Origin: Acetivibrio sp. MSJd-27
Lineage (GTDB): Bacteria; Bacillota; Clostridia; UMGS1840; HGM11507
Assembly (NCBI RefSeq): GCF_018918095.1
Contig: NZ_JAHLPV010000018.1
Span: 1 to 48,873 of the forward strand
Length of the DNA: 48,873 bases
Reading direction: 5' to 3'
Shown here: positions 40,209 through 48,845 of the stretch, piece after piece
How positions within the stretch are numbered: the first letter of the stretch is position 1
Layout: each line of letters starts with the position of its first letter
The notes under the pieces: model-generated
Database searches by the model: none
What the model was told of the DNA's origin: nothing
Seen by the model: the letters and a program-made list of their open reading frames with translations, nothing else
Made by a program: the position numbers and the translations under genes

Positions 40209-41432
40209 ATGAAATTTAAACTCGATAAAAAATATTTTAAAATTACATTGTATGCAACAGGAGCTGTTTGCTTTTCTATTTTATTTTACATGTTCCTGAA
40301 AAACATTCATAATTTCACCGGTTTTACGGCAAAAATCGCTTCCCTGCTGGTTCCCTTTCTCTATGCATTTGCGTTCGCATATTTGTTGAACCCGGCTCTG
40401 AAAAAAACGGAGAAGCTTCTCGCATTCCTGTTGGAACGAAAAAAGCAGCGTCCGAAATTAAAACGGGGATTGGCTATTGGAATTACTTATTTATTAGCAT
40501 TGCTTTTGATCTATATTTTTATACTGATACTTCTTCCCCAACTTCTGATCAGCCTGCGCAGCCTGATTATGGGGATTCCTGATATCGTCAACAACCTGAC
40601 CAATCAAGTAGACGCATTGCTGTCCCACTGGAATTTCCCTGTGGAAGGCGCTGGTTCCAGGCTCGACAACCTGATTACCTCCACAGGTGATCTGCTGAAT
40701 AGAGCCTATGAAGTTTTAAATAAAACCATTCCTTTGCTGTATGGACTGACTACAAAAGTTGCCGGTTCTGTACTGGATATTATTCTTGGCGTAATCATCT
40801 CCATTTACATGCTGGGGAGCAAAGAAAAATTCTTTGCCCAGATAAACAAGATACTCTTTTCCTGCTTTGGAAGTGAACGGGCAAAGCAGATTATCCATTT
40901 TGGGCATTATACCAACGATACCTTTACCGGCTTTATCATCGGTAAAATTATTGATTCGCTGATTATTGGAGTTATCTGCTTCATCGGGATGCGCATTTTC
41001 CGCTTTCCCTATCCGTTGCTCATAAGCGTGATTGTCGGAATTACCAATATTATTCCCTATTTTGGGCCATTTATTGGAGCTATTCCAAGTATCATTATTA
41101 TTTTGTTTGTCAGTCCCATCCAGGCACTCTGGTTCGGCGTTTTTATCCTTGCACTGCAGCAGTTTGACGGTAATATCCTGGGACCCAAAATTTTGGGGAA
41201 TTCCACAGGTCTCTCCTCCTTTTGGGTTATTTTCGCTATCATCATAAGCGGCGGCCTGTTCGGCTTTATCGGAATGCTGGTTGGCGTGCCGCTGTTCGCA
41301 ATTGTGTATGCAGGTATCAAATATAAAATTGAAAAAAATTTGGCGGAGAAATCCCTCCCTGTCAATACGGTTTCTTACAGCGGAAACACCTACGAGGCAA
41401 TCACGGAAAGAAAAGCTGAGACAGAAGATTAG
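40209..41432 (+). CDS. AI-2E family transporter (PerM-like membrane protein)
   Basis: The 407-residue protein has about eight membrane segments and the family features GIPDIVNNL, the conserved SVIVGITNIIPYFGPFIGAI segment (about residue 270), and QQFDGNILGPKILGNSTGLS near 318. Members have been linked to export of autoinducer-2, or to Na+/H+ antiport, depending on the protein. The substrate is therefore not certain. AAAAGGGG precedes the ATG. The DUF5685 gene follows after about 100 bases. Confidence 0.9.
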   Translation: MKFKLDKKYFKITLYATGAVCFSILFYMFLKNIHNFTGFTAKIASLLVPFLYAFAFAYLLNPALKKTEKLLAFLLERKKQRPKLKRGLAIGITYLLALLLIYIFILILLPQLLISLRSLIMGIPDIVNNLTNQVDALLSHWNFPVEGAGSRLDNLITSTGDLLNRAYEVLNKTIPLLYGLTTKVAGSVLDIILGVIISIYMLGSKEKFFAQINKILFSCFGSERAKQIIHFGHYTNDTFTGFIIGKIIDSLIIGVICFIGMRIFRFPYPLLISVIVGITNIIPYFGPFIGAIPSIIIILFVSPIQALWFGVFILALQQFDGNILGPKILGNSTGLSSFWVIFAIIISGGLFGFIGMLVGVPLFAIVYAGIKYKIEKNLAEKSLPVNTVSYSGNTYEAITERKAETED

Positions 41433-41529
41433 AAAACGCTATGTTTTTTCACAGAAGTTATGAAAGAAAGCTTGGATGGAAAGGGATATTGTCCTGCTCT
41501 ACAACATGGAAAAAGAATGGAGGTCAACC

Positions 41530-42432
41530 TTGTTTGGGTATGTATCCGTCTTTAAAGACGAACTGAAGGTCCGTGAATATAATATATACCGCGGGTATTA
41601 CTGCGGCCTTTGCAAAGCTCTGGGAAAACATTTTTCCCACCCCGTTCGTATGGGACTAAACTATGACTTTGCATTTCTGGCACTTACCATGGGGGCTATG
41701 TCGAAAGAAAAAACAGAAATCAGACAGGAGCACTGCGTGATACATCCCCTCTCCAAACGTCCCGTTTCCCATGATGAGCAGGCACTGTCCTATGCAGCGT
41801 ATATGAGCATTATGGTAACCTATTTTAAGCTGATCGATGATTACAATGATTTAAAAAGCCCAAAAAGCATCTTTGCCATACTTTTCTATAAAGGACAGCT
41901 GAAAAAATGCAAAAAATATTATGAGCATGAATACAATCTGATAGAAAAACAGTTAAAAGAATTAAGCCACTTGGAAAAACAGCACTGTGATGACATTGAC
42001 AGGACAGCCGACTGTTTTGCGAAAATTCTGGAATGCCTTTTTACTCCCTCTTATCTGAATTTGACGGAATCCGAGAAAAAGGCCTTGGGGATATTCGGTT
42101 ACCAACTGGGTCGTTTTATCTATATCATCGATGCTCTTCAGGATATCCCAGAGGATGATAAACATCAAAATTATAATCCAATCTTGCTCAAAGAGAGGAA
42201 AAAAGGGGAGTCCGTCGATGCATTCTATCAGAGAATCAAAGAAAAATATTGCTTTACCTTGACTCTGACATTGGACGCCGCCGCAAAAAGTTTTGAATTG
42301 ATTCCATTCCGGCGTTACCGCCCTATTGTAGAAAATGTGGTCTACTTAGGGCTGCGGGGTGTGTTGGACAGAGTGATAGAAAAACACGGGCAGGAGAGCC
42401 TGCCAAAAGGAGAATTCAATGAATCCATATGA
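41530..42432 (+). CDS. DUF5685 family protein
   Basis: The cytoplasmic protein of about 300 residues begins [20 protein letters not shown] with the conserved CGLCKALG motif, as in the DUF5685 family. The start is a TTG at 41530 behind GGAGG (spacing 6); an ATG at 41476 gives an extra, non-conserved 18-residue tail. Residues near 100-105 read [10 protein letters not shown], and the region near 218 reads [20 protein letters not shown]. The second resembles the aspartate-rich stretch of squalene/phytoene synthases (LGxAxQxTNILRDxxED). The function is unknown. It overlaps the J-domain gene by 14 bases, so their products probably act together. Confidence 0.8.
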   Translation: MFGYVSVFKDELKVREYNIYRGYYCGLCKALGKHFSHPVRMGLNYDFAFLALTMGAMSKEKTEIRQEHCVIHPLSKRPVSHDEQALSYAAYMSIMVTYFKLIDDYNDLKSPKSIFAILFYKGQLKKCKKYYEHEYNLIEKQLKELSHLEKQHCDDIDRTADCFAKILECLFTPSYLNLTESEKKALGIFGYQLGRFIYIIDALQDIPEDDKHQNYNPILLKERKKGESVDAFYQRIKEKYCFTLTLTLDAAAKSFELIPFRRYRPIVENVVYLGLRGVLDRVIEKHGQESLPKGEFNESI

Positions 42433-43012
42433 AATTTTAGGCGTTCCCCAGGGAGCGGATGAGGAGACCATCAAAAAAGCTTATAAGGAACTGGTGAAGA
42501 AATACCATCCGGATCAATATGCCAACAATCCTTTATCGGATCTGGCGGAAGAAAAATTAAAAGAGATCAATGAGGCATATCGTATGCTGATGAATCAGAA
42601 AGGCGGAACCGCTGGGTCTGGTTCCAGACAAAGCAGCTCTTACAGCGGAAATCCCAGCTTTGCAAATATCCGCCAGCTGATTCAATCCGGCCGGATTACA
42701 GAGGCAGAACAAATTTTGGACAGTATGCGGGAACAAACTGCTGAATGGAACTATTTAAAAGGAGTTATCGCCATCCAGCGCGGATGGTTTGATCGTGCGG
42801 TAAACTATCTGAATACAGCAGTGCGCATGGACCCCCAAAACTTTGAATATCGCAATGCCCTTGCACAGTTGAATCAAAGAGTGAATACCTACCGCAATGT
42901 AGGCAACATGAACGGATACGGAAGAAATACCGAATGTGATTGTTGTACCAAGCTGGTTTGTGCGGATTGTTGCTGTGAAAGCATGGGCGGCGATCTGATC
43001 AGCTGCTGTTAA
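42419..43012 (+). CDS. J-domain protein with cysteine-rich tail
   Basis: The 197-residue protein starts with a J domain ([20 protein letters not shown] and [10 protein letters not shown], with the HPD tripeptide near residue 32) that stimulates Hsp70/DnaK. A helical repeat region like a TPR follows at about 85-150. The C-terminus is rich in cysteines ([17 protein letters not shown] and ISCC), which may bind zinc or iron-sulfur. It is not DnaJ itself because the G/F and central zinc domains are missing. AAGGAG is in place before the ATG. It is encoded between DUF5685 and a small membrane protein, a set that also occurs in other Clostridia. Confidence 0.88.
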   Translation: MNPYEILGVPQGADEETIKKAYKELVKKYHPDQYANNPLSDLAEEKLKEINEAYRMLMNQKGGTAGSGSRQSSSYSGNPSFANIRQLIQSGRITEAEQILDSMREQTAEWNYLKGVIAIQRGWFDRAVNYLNTAVRMDPQNFEYRNALAQLNQRVNTYRNVGNMNGYGRNTECDCCTKLVCADCCCESMGGDLISCC

Positions 43013-43024
43013 GGAGGAATGAAG

Positions 43025-43537
43025 GTGGCGCGAAAAATCGCTCTCACTGCAATGTTTTCTGCTCTGGGCACTGTCTTTCTTTTTCTAACAGGTATCTGGC
43101 CCTTCGGAACGGTTGCCTTGCTCTGTGCGGCGTCTGCATTTGTGGCATTCAGCGTGATGGAATGCGGGATGGGGTATGGCCTTTTATCCTATATCACTAT
43201 CTCTGTTCTGGGCTTTTTGCTTGTCCCCGACAAGACAATCACTCTTTGGGAATTTGTCCTTCTTCTGGGATATTATCCGGTTATCAAATGTCTGATTGAA
43301 CGGCTCAACAGACTATGGCTGGAGTGGCTCATCAAAGTATTATTCTTTTCGGTTATGGTAATTGTGCTTTTGCTGCTGTTTCAGTTTGTACTTTTCATTC
43401 CTATCGTCACAGAACTTCCTGTATGGCTGTATGGTATCGGAGGAATTGCTCTGCTTGCAGTGTATGACTATGCTCTGAGTGTTTTTCTCTCTTATTACCG
43501 CAATCGGTTAAAAGGAAAACTTAGAAAAAACAGCTGA
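43025..43537 (+). CDS. Small polytopic membrane protein
   Basis: The 170-residue protein has about five hydrophobic segments and no recognised signature beyond the ALTAMFSALGTVFLFL start, which is reminiscent of small S-component-like membrane proteins. GGAGG is seven bases before the GTG at 43025 and only one base before the ATG at 43019, so the GTG is preferred. It is the last gene of the AI-2E, DUF5685, J-domain series. Confidence 0.72.
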   Translation: MARKIALTAMFSALGTVFLFLTGIWPFGTVALLCAASAFVAFSVMECGMGYGLLSYITISVLGFLLVPDKTITLWEFVLLLGYYPVIKCLIERLNRLWLEWLIKVLFFSVMVIVLLLLFQFVLFIPIVTELPVWLYGIGGIALLAVYDYALSVFLSYYRNRLKGKLRKNS

Positions 43538-43634
43538 TATCGCATCTTCAAAATCTGTTTCGCAGGACATCTTATCAAAAACATGAAACAACGGTAGAGG
43601 TGTGCTCTTGTCAAATAATCTAATATCCAACAAC

Positions 43635-43670
43635 AAAAAGCGCCGTGCATAAAATATGCACGGCGCTTTT
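43635..43670. terminator. Bidirectional terminator
   Basis: AAAAGCGCCGTGCAT and ATGCACGGCGCTTTT form a perfect 15-bp stem with a 5-base AAAAT loop. It lies between the small membrane protein gene and the SLH protein gene, which converge. Confidence 0.9.
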
Positions 43671-43691
43671 CATTTTTATGTTATTCACTTA

Positions 43692-45173
43692 TTAGTTTAC
43701 TTTGCCATACGCGTACATAGCAGAATACAGAATCTTAGCAGCTTCCGCACGGGTAATATGGTTATCCGGCCGGAAGGTGTTGTCTTCGTATCCGTTTATA
43801 ATCTTTGCGTCAACAGCGTTCTTAACAGCTGCTTTTGCCCAGTCGCTGATTGCACTTCCATCCGCAAACGCGGTTGTCTTGTCCCCTTGGTCAGTGCCGC
43901 GCAATGCACGCTCAATGATGACTACAAACTGTTCCCTCGGAATAATTTCATGAGGCTTAAATGTCTGATCTGCATATCCTTTGAAAATACCGTATTCGAC
44001 TGATAGCTTAACATATTTCATCGCCCAGTCATCAATTGTAAAGATATCAATAAACTCTATATTTTTGGTGACTTCTTTATTTTCTAATCCCAGAGCACGT
44101 ACCATAATGATAGCGGCTTCCTGCCTGGTAAGACCGTTTTCTGGATTGAAGTTTCCTTGGTCATCACCAATAAACAGATTCATTTTCTGTACAGCGCTCA
44201 CATAATCTTTTGCCCAATGTCCTGCCATATCCGGAGCGATCTCGTCTTCAGCAGCCGGTTGGGGGACTGGAATCGGGTTTACTGTCACAACAGGAGTTGT
44301 TGTAGGGGTAGAAGTAGGAACATATATGGTTCCTGAACCTGTCCCCGTACTCGGCTTTTTCGTCGGCTTAGGGGTCGGTGTAGGCGTTTCCAGAGGACTG
44401 TAAATACCCATCTCTTCAAACACGTTCTTAATATCCTGTAACTCTTTGGATGTCGAACCATCATTAAAAGAATCGATCAATGCAGTGATAATATCCTCCG
44501 CACCTGTTACAGAATTTCCGTTTACGGTTTTGATATCTGCCCATTTTTCGTCCAGCTTACTTTCAAAAGAGGAATTAAGGCTCTTCAGCGCAATTTTTTC
44601 ATTATCCGTTTTATTATCCGTCAGATAAATCTTACCCTTCAGCGCATCAAAAACATTTAGAATAACGTTTCCGGTAACACCATGGGATGAACTAAGCATT
44701 TCCTGTACATCAGCGGATACAAAACGGTTATACACATTTTTCATAGATATCTGCACTGAGGAGGACAGCGTATAAGCCTTGCGTGCCTGAAAATCATTGA
44801 TATACTGTGTGCGGACACTCTCACCAAATGCATCTATAAAGTCCAGAAACATAATTAATTCGTTCTTATAAGTTGATTTTCCACCGATCACATCAAGCAT
44901 TTTGTTGATTTCATCGGCAATTTCTCCGGTCAGTTCACCGTTCAGCACCTTTTTAACTGTCTCAATTCCCAGTTCGGTTGTCAGATAATTCTTTCCGATT
45001 GTGAAAATGTCAACCCTGTCCTCCGCAGACAATTCAGTCAGGTTGTTGCCCAGGTTCGTGAACATAGCTTCAAACATATCCATATTAACAGACACACTGT
45101 CTGCCGCCATACTAGGCATGAAAGAGAAGACCAAAGCGAACACCATAATGATTGACAATATTGTCTTTTTCAT
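43692..45173 (-). CDS. Surface-layer homology (SLH) domain protein
   Basis: The 493-residue protein has a signal peptide (MKKTILSIIMVFALVFSFMP, cleaved near SMAADS), an N-terminal helical domain of about 220 residues, and a Pro/Thr linker (TPTPTPKPTKKPSTG then TPTTTPVV). Three SLH modules end the protein (HWAKDYVSAVQKMNLFIG, DWAMKYVKLSVEYGIFKGYA and DWAKAAVKNAVDAKIINGYE). SLH modules hold proteins to pyruvylated cell-wall polymers. The N-terminal domain is unfamiliar and contains no catalytic motif, so an adhesive or structural role is likely. It has its own promoter and terminator. Confidence 0.88.
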   Translation of the reverse strand: MKKTILSIIMVFALVFSFMPSMAADSVSVNMDMFEAMFTNLGNNLTELSAEDRVDIFTIGKNYLTTELGIETVKKVLNGELTGEIADEINKMLDVIGGKSTYKNELIMFLDFIDAFGESVRTQYINDFQARKAYTLSSSVQISMKNVYNRFVSADVQEMLSSSHGVTGNVILNVFDALKGKIYLTDNKTDNEKIALKSLNSSFESKLDEKWADIKTVNGNSVTGAEDIITALIDSFNDGSTSKELQDIKNVFEEMGIYSPLETPTPTPKPTKKPSTGTGSGTIYVPTSTPTTTPVVTVNPIPVPQPAAEDEIAPDMAGHWAKDYVSAVQKMNLFIGDDQGNFNPENGLTRQEAAIIMVRALGLENKEVTKNIEFIDIFTIDDWAMKYVKLSVEYGIFKGYADQTFKPHEIIPREQFVVIIERALRGTDQGDKTTAFADGSAISDWAKAAVKNAVDAKIINGYEDNTFRPDNHITRAEAAKILYSAMYAYGKVN

Positions 45174-45228
45174 AACAAACCACCTTTTTTCTTAATATTA
45201 TGTACACTGAAAATCTTGTGTTTAGATT

Positions 45229-45257
45229 ATTTTACCATATATCAAAAAAATGTGCAA
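45229..45257 (-). promoter_or_regulatory. Promoter of the SLH protein gene
   Basis: TTGCAC (complement 45252-45257) and TAAAAT (complement 45229-45234) are 17 bp apart on the minus strand. A leader of about 50 bases precedes AAGGTGG. Confidence 0.65.
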
Positions 45258-45267
45258 GCCTTTCTCA

Positions 45268-45846
45268 TCATTTCGATAATAAAATCTTTAATTTATCCAA
45301 AGCTTTCTTTCTGTGGCTGACCATATTTTTTTCTGTTTTATCCATCTGGGCGAATGTTTTCCCCAAAGCGGGAACATAAAAAAGCGGGTCATATCCAAAA
45401 CCACCGTTGCCTTTGGGCTCATGCAAAATTTCTCCAGGACATTCCCCCTCTGCCTGCAGAACTCTTCCATCCGGAAACACTGCACAGACTGCGGAGACAA
45501 ACTTTGCACGGCGTTCTTTGTTCCCCTTCATCTTTTCCAAAAGTTTCTCATTGTTCGCCGCGTCGTCTCCATGCCGGCCGCAGTATCTTGCAGAGTAAAC
45601 CCCCGGCTCTCCGCCAAGAGCTTCCACCATCAGACCCGAATCATCCGCAATGGTCGGGAGACCGGATAGCTTGGCAATGGTCCCCGCTTTCATATAAGCG
45701 TTTTCCCTGAATGTTTCTCCTGTCTCCTCAAAATCCGTATCGATATTTACTTCTTTTAAGGAGACTGCCTCATGTCCAAATTCCTTTAAAATATCTCGGA
45801 ATTCCTGCAGTTTCCCCCCATTGTTGGTGGCTACCACAAATTTCAC
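45268..45846 (-). CDS. rdgB: XTP/dITP diphosphatase (RdgB/HAM1)
   Basis: The 192-residue enzyme hydrolyses non-canonical purine nucleotides such as XTP and ITP to the monophosphate, keeping them out of DNA and RNA. Family motifs are VVATNNGGKLQEF at the start, ETGETFRENAYMKA, GLPTIADDSGLMVEAL and GGFGYDPLFYVP. The start is a GTG at 45846 behind GGAGG; it overlaps the rph stop by 4 bases (GTGA), so the two are translationally coupled, as is common. Confidence 0.93.
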   Translation of the reverse strand: MKFVVATNNGGKLQEFRDILKEFGHEAVSLKEVNIDTDFEETGETFRENAYMKAGTIAKLSGLPTIADDSGLMVEALGGEPGVYSARYCGRHGDDAANNEKLLEKMKGNKERRAKFVSAVCAVFPDGRVLQAEGECPGEILHEPKGNGGFGYDPLFYVPALGKTFAQMDKTEKNMVSHRKKALDKLKILLSK

Positions 45847-46580
45847 ATCGGTTCCCCTCCTTCTTTTCCTGTGGCTTCCAGAGCATTTTTCTGTGCTTTT
45901 ATCAACTCGCAAACGCCCTTTTTGGCAAGGGCAAATATACGGTTGAATTCCTCTTCGTCAAAGGGCCGCTGCTCCCCGGTGCCCTGTATCTCAATAATTT
46001 TTCCTTCCTCGTTTAAAATAAAATTAAAGTCTGCAACCGCGCTGGAGTCCTCCTCATAATCCAGATCCAGAACACAATCTTCCCCGACGATACCTGCTGA
46101 GACAGCCGCGACAAAAGACTGAACCGGCATCTGCTCCAAAACGCCCTGTTCCACCAGTCTGGAAAAGGCCAGATACATTGCCACAAATCCACCGGTTATA
46201 GAAGCTGTCCGGGTTCCGCCGTCCGCTTGGATCACATCGCAGTCGATTGTCATTGTATTCTCACCCATCTTTTCAAGATCGGTGACCGATCGAAGTGCCC
46301 TGCCTATCAATCTCTGAATTTCAGAAGTTCTCCCGTTCATTTTTAATTTTGCGATGTCCCTGGCATTTCTCTGTTGCGTAGCCCTGGGCAGCATAGAATA
46401 CTCCGCCGTTACCCAGCCCTCGCCGGTTCCTTTCTTATGAAACGGGACTTTTTCCTCAAAGCTTGCCGTGCAGATTACCTTCGTCTCCCCCGTCTCTATC
46501 AGTACGGAACCCTCCGCGTATTTCGTATAATCCAATGTAATCTTCGTTTCCCGCAGTTCATCAAACGCTCTGTCTCTCAT
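45843..46580 (-). CDS. rph: Ribonuclease PH
   Basis: The 245-residue phosphorolytic exonuclease trims the 3' end of tRNA precursors. Seen are the N-terminal TLDYTKYAEGSVLIETGETKV (in parts), GEGWVTAEYSMLPRATQQRN and CDVIQADGGTRTASITGGFVA, with the RxR/phosphate region IGRALRSVTD. AAGGAGAAA precedes the ATG. Its promoter lies in a dispersed repeat and should start transcription about 25 bases upstream of the ATG. It is followed by rdgB. Confidence 0.94.
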   Translation of the reverse strand: MRDRAFDELRETKITLDYTKYAEGSVLIETGETKVICTASFEEKVPFHKKGTGEGWVTAEYSMLPRATQQRNARDIAKLKMNGRTSEIQRLIGRALRSVTDLEKMGENTMTIDCDVIQADGGTRTASITGGFVAMYLAFSRLVEQGVLEQMPVQSFVAAVSAGIVGEDCVLDLDYEEDSSAVADFNFILNEEGKIIEIQGTGEQRPFDEEEFNRIFALAKKGVCELIKAQKNALEATGKEGGEPM

Positions 46581-46609
46581 ATGTTTCTCCTTCTATCACT
46601 GATTTAAAT

Positions 46610-46660
46610 ATTATAGCAAGATTAAAACGCTTTTGCAAGGAAAAGCCAATATAAAAATGT
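46610..46660 (-). repeat. Promoter-bearing dispersed repeat, copy upstream of rph
   Basis: On the minus strand TTGCAA (complement 46633-46638) and TATAAT (complement 46610-46615) are 17 bp apart. The spacer AAGCGTTTTAATCTTGC and the flanks (GGCTTTTCCTTGCAAAAG) are nearly identical to the copy before the XRE-cupin gene. Confidence 0.75.
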
Positions 46661-46729
46661 TTCAAATTTCGGCTATGCAAACAGGATTGCACTCTTTCCC
46701 AATCTCAATTACAATATTTTTCAAACCCA

Positions 46730-46758
46730 TTGTTTCTTTGTATATTATATGTTATACT
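46730..46758 (+). promoter_or_regulatory. Promoter of the NfeD-like gene
   Basis: TTGTTT (46730-46735) and TATACT (46753-46758) are 17 bp apart, 21 bases before the start. AAAGGAGG is the ribosome binding site. Confidence 0.6.
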
Positions 46759-46779
46759 AAACAAAAAGGAGGCTTTTTC

Positions 46780-47199
46780 ATGGAATATGCTTGGATTGTA
46801 TGGATTCTGATAGCTGTGGTGCTGTTCATTTTTGAAGCTGTCACTGTTACCCTGACAAGCATCTGGTTTGCAGTCGGCGCACTGGTTACAGCTGTCATAT
46901 CCTATTTCACACAAAATATTTGGATTCAGATCCTCTGTTTCCTCTTGTTATCCGCTCTGCTTCTTGTTCTGACAAGACCTGTTCTTGCCAAGTGGATCAA
47001 AAGAGCGCCTACCAATTCTGACTCCATGATCGGAAAACAAGTTTTGGTTATCAAAAAAATTGATAATGTCAGCGGAGGCGGACAAGTAAAATATAATGCC
47101 GCCGTATGGACAGCAAAAAGCGCCGATAACAGTATCATTGAGGAAGGGCGGAAAGTTACGGTACAAGAGATAAAGGGCGTCAGCCTAATTGTAAAATAA
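46780..47199 (+). CDS. NfeD-like membrane protein
   Basis: The 139-residue protein has two or three membrane helices (WIVWILIAVVLFIFEAVTVT, IQILCFLLLSALLLVL) and a C-terminal OB-like soluble domain (DSMIGKQVLVIKKIDNVSGG, GRKVTVQEIKGVSLIV). NfeD proteins partner with SPFH/stomatin-like proteins in membrane microdomains. The frame could extend 49 codons upstream to a TTG, but AAAGGAGG lies next to the ATG at 46780. The partner SPFH gene follows 69 bases later. Confidence 0.9.
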   Translation: MEYAWIVWILIAVVLFIFEAVTVTLTSIWFAVGALVTAVISYFTQNIWIQILCFLLLSALLLVLTRPVLAKWIKRAPTNSDSMIGKQVLVIKKIDNVSGGGQVKYNAAVWTAKSADNSIIEEGRKVTVQEIKGVSLIVK

Positions 47200-47268
47200 A
47201 CAGATTTGTTTTACGGTATGCAAAAATCTTTTTATAAAATCTTGTTGAGAAAGAAAGGATGGTTTTAA

Positions 47269-48198
47269 ATGGAAGGGCTTATTATTTTTCTTGTGATTCT
47301 CGCGTTGATCCTAATTATAGCTGCCCGTATGATTGTGATTGTGCCTCAGGCCAGCGCCTATGTGCTGGAGCGCTTGGGCGCATTTCAGGCAGTGTGGGAC
47401 GTGGGTCTGCACATTAAGGTTCCCTTTATCGATAAAATCGCGTCAAAGGTGACTTTGAAGGAAACAGTCTATGACTTTCAACCCCAGCCGGTTATCACCA
47501 AAGACAATGTTACCATGTCTATCGATACGGTTATCTTCGCGCAGATCACGGATCCAAAGCTGTACACTTATGGCATTGTAAATCCCACCAAGGCAATCGA
47601 AAATCTGACTGCCACAACACTGCGTAATATTATCGGCGATCTGGAGCTGGATGAAACACTCACCTCCAGAGATACCATCAACACTCATATGCGCTCTATT
47701 TTGGACGAAGCCACCGATCCTTGGGGCATCAAGATTAACCGTGTGGAACTGAAAAACATTGATCCGCCGGAAGATATCAAAAACGCGATGGAAAAACAAA
47801 TGCGCGCAGAGCGTGAAAAGAGAGAACAGATTCTGCAGGCAGAGGGAAAGAAACAGTCCGCTGTTTTGGAAGCACAGGGTGAAAAAGAAGCAAAAATACT
47901 TCGTGCCCAAGCGGATAAAGAAGCTCAGATTTTGAAGGCTGAGGGTGAAAAAGAGGCAAAAATCCGTCATGCGGAAGGGGAAGCGGAAGCCATTCTGAAA
48001 GTGCAGGAAGCTACCGCTGAAGGCCTCAAGAAATTAAACGAATCTCATCCCACTACAGAGGTTTTAACACTGAAAAGCTATGAAGCGATGGAAAACGTGG
48101 CGCAGGGAAACGCCACCAAGCTTATCATCCCTTCGGATTTACAGGGAGTTGTCGGAATGGCTTCCACGATCAAAGAGGTATTCCAGGAAAAAAATTAA
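47269..48198 (+). CDS. SPFH/band 7 family (stomatin-like) membrane protein
   Basis: The 309-residue protein has an N-terminal membrane helix (IIFLVILALILIIAARMIV), a band 7 domain (VPQASAYVLERLGAFQAVWD, then FIDKIASKVTLKETVYDF and VTMSIDTVIFAQITDP), and a long charged coiled coil (residues about 165-265, repeats like AQGEKEAKIL and ADKEAQILKA). It is like QmcA/stomatin family proteins that form rings and organise membrane proteins or proteases. The NfeD gene directly upstream is the standard partner. Confidence 0.93.
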   Translation: MEGLIIFLVILALILIIAARMIVIVPQASAYVLERLGAFQAVWDVGLHIKVPFIDKIASKVTLKETVYDFQPQPVITKDNVTMSIDTVIFAQITDPKLYTYGIVNPTKAIENLTATTLRNIIGDLELDETLTSRDTINTHMRSILDEATDPWGIKINRVELKNIDPPEDIKNAMEKQMRAEREKREQILQAEGKKQSAVLEAQGEKEAKILRAQADKEAQILKAEGEKEAKIRHAEGEAEAILKVQEATAEGLKKLNESHPTTEVLTLKSYEAMENVAQGNATKLIIPSDLQGVVGMASTIKEVFQEKN

Positions 48199-48242
48199 AA
48201 TATGGATAACCTAAAAACACTTTGTATTCCATAAAAAAGTAT

Positions 48243-48278
48243 TTCCGCAAGATTAGAAATAATCTTGCGGAATTTTTT
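48243..48278 (+). terminator. Terminator of the NfeD-SPFH operon
   Basis: TTCCGCAAGATTA and TAATCTTGCGGAA form a perfect 13-bp stem with a four-base loop, followed by TTTTTT, 45 bases beyond the SPFH gene. Confidence 0.9.
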
Positions 48279-48301
48279 ATCAACAATCACCATTATATAA
48301 T

Positions 48302-48444
48302 TTCAATAAGGGCTTGTCCCGTCATTCAACGAGGACAAGGGCACGGCACAGCAGTGCCGCGATCAGCGGGAGACTGCACTCCCGCTGACTGCGGATATGG
48401 AACCCGCCGCCTTAGAGGCGGGGGACATCTTGCCCGCAGTTATA
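48302..48444 (+). repeat. Multi-hairpin dispersed repeat, copy C
   Basis: The 143 bases match copies A and B. The order is: opening TTCAATAAGGGC; stem 1 CTTGTCC/GGACAAG; a short stem 2; the long stem 3, which ends with CTCCCGCTGACTGCGG; stem 4 CCCGCC/GGCGGG; and the closing CTTGCCCGCAGTTATA. Stem 3 carries one wobble and one mismatch here. It lies just past the SPFH terminator. Confidence 0.88.
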
Positions 48445-48642
48445 GAAGAAAATCCACTTCAAAAGAGCAATCTAATTCGTTTGTGAGCGTTTTAAAATGA
48501 ATAAAGAGTACATTTTGCAGCAAAAAAGCGGTGCGCCTTTTGCTGATGCCTGATAAGGAAGTATTTTGAAAAAAATAAATGTAGAATTATCGGGCATTGC
48601 AAAGGCAACTGCCCAACGGTACAGATGGACAATTTGCATATC

Positions 48643-48689
48643 GTAGAAATAGAAACCGATACTTTCATCGTATCGGTTTCTATTTCTAC
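48643..48689. repeat. 20-bp perfect inverted repeat
   Basis: The arms GTAGAAATAGAAACCGATAC and GTATCGGTTTCTATTTCTAC enclose a 7-base loop. No T tract follows on either strand, so it is not a typical terminator. It could be an end-structure of a mobile element or part of an RNA. Confidence 0.8.
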
Positions 48690-48801
48690 ACGAATAAAAG
48701 ATTTAGAAATAATTTCATTTATCCATTAATAATTACGCCTTTATACCAAGTGGGTCTGCTTCTAACTTTGTGTAAAGTCCAAACAAGGGTAAAATTGGTT
48801 G

Positions 48802-48830
48802 GCAGGGAGTGTTTTTGCTCCCTGCTTTTT
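48802..48830 (+). terminator. Isolated intrinsic terminator
   Basis: GCAGGGAG and CTCCCTGC with an 8-base loop are followed by TTTTT on the plus strand. No plus-strand gene ends here, so it may end a small RNA or guard a following mobile element. Confidence 0.75.
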
Positions 48831-48845
48831 CAATATAACAGAAAC

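Noticed and set aside
48222-48500. Open frame running through repeat copy C
   Set aside because: It passes through a terminator and the multi-hairpin repeat, has no ribosome binding site, and the same repeat elsewhere does not keep the frame.
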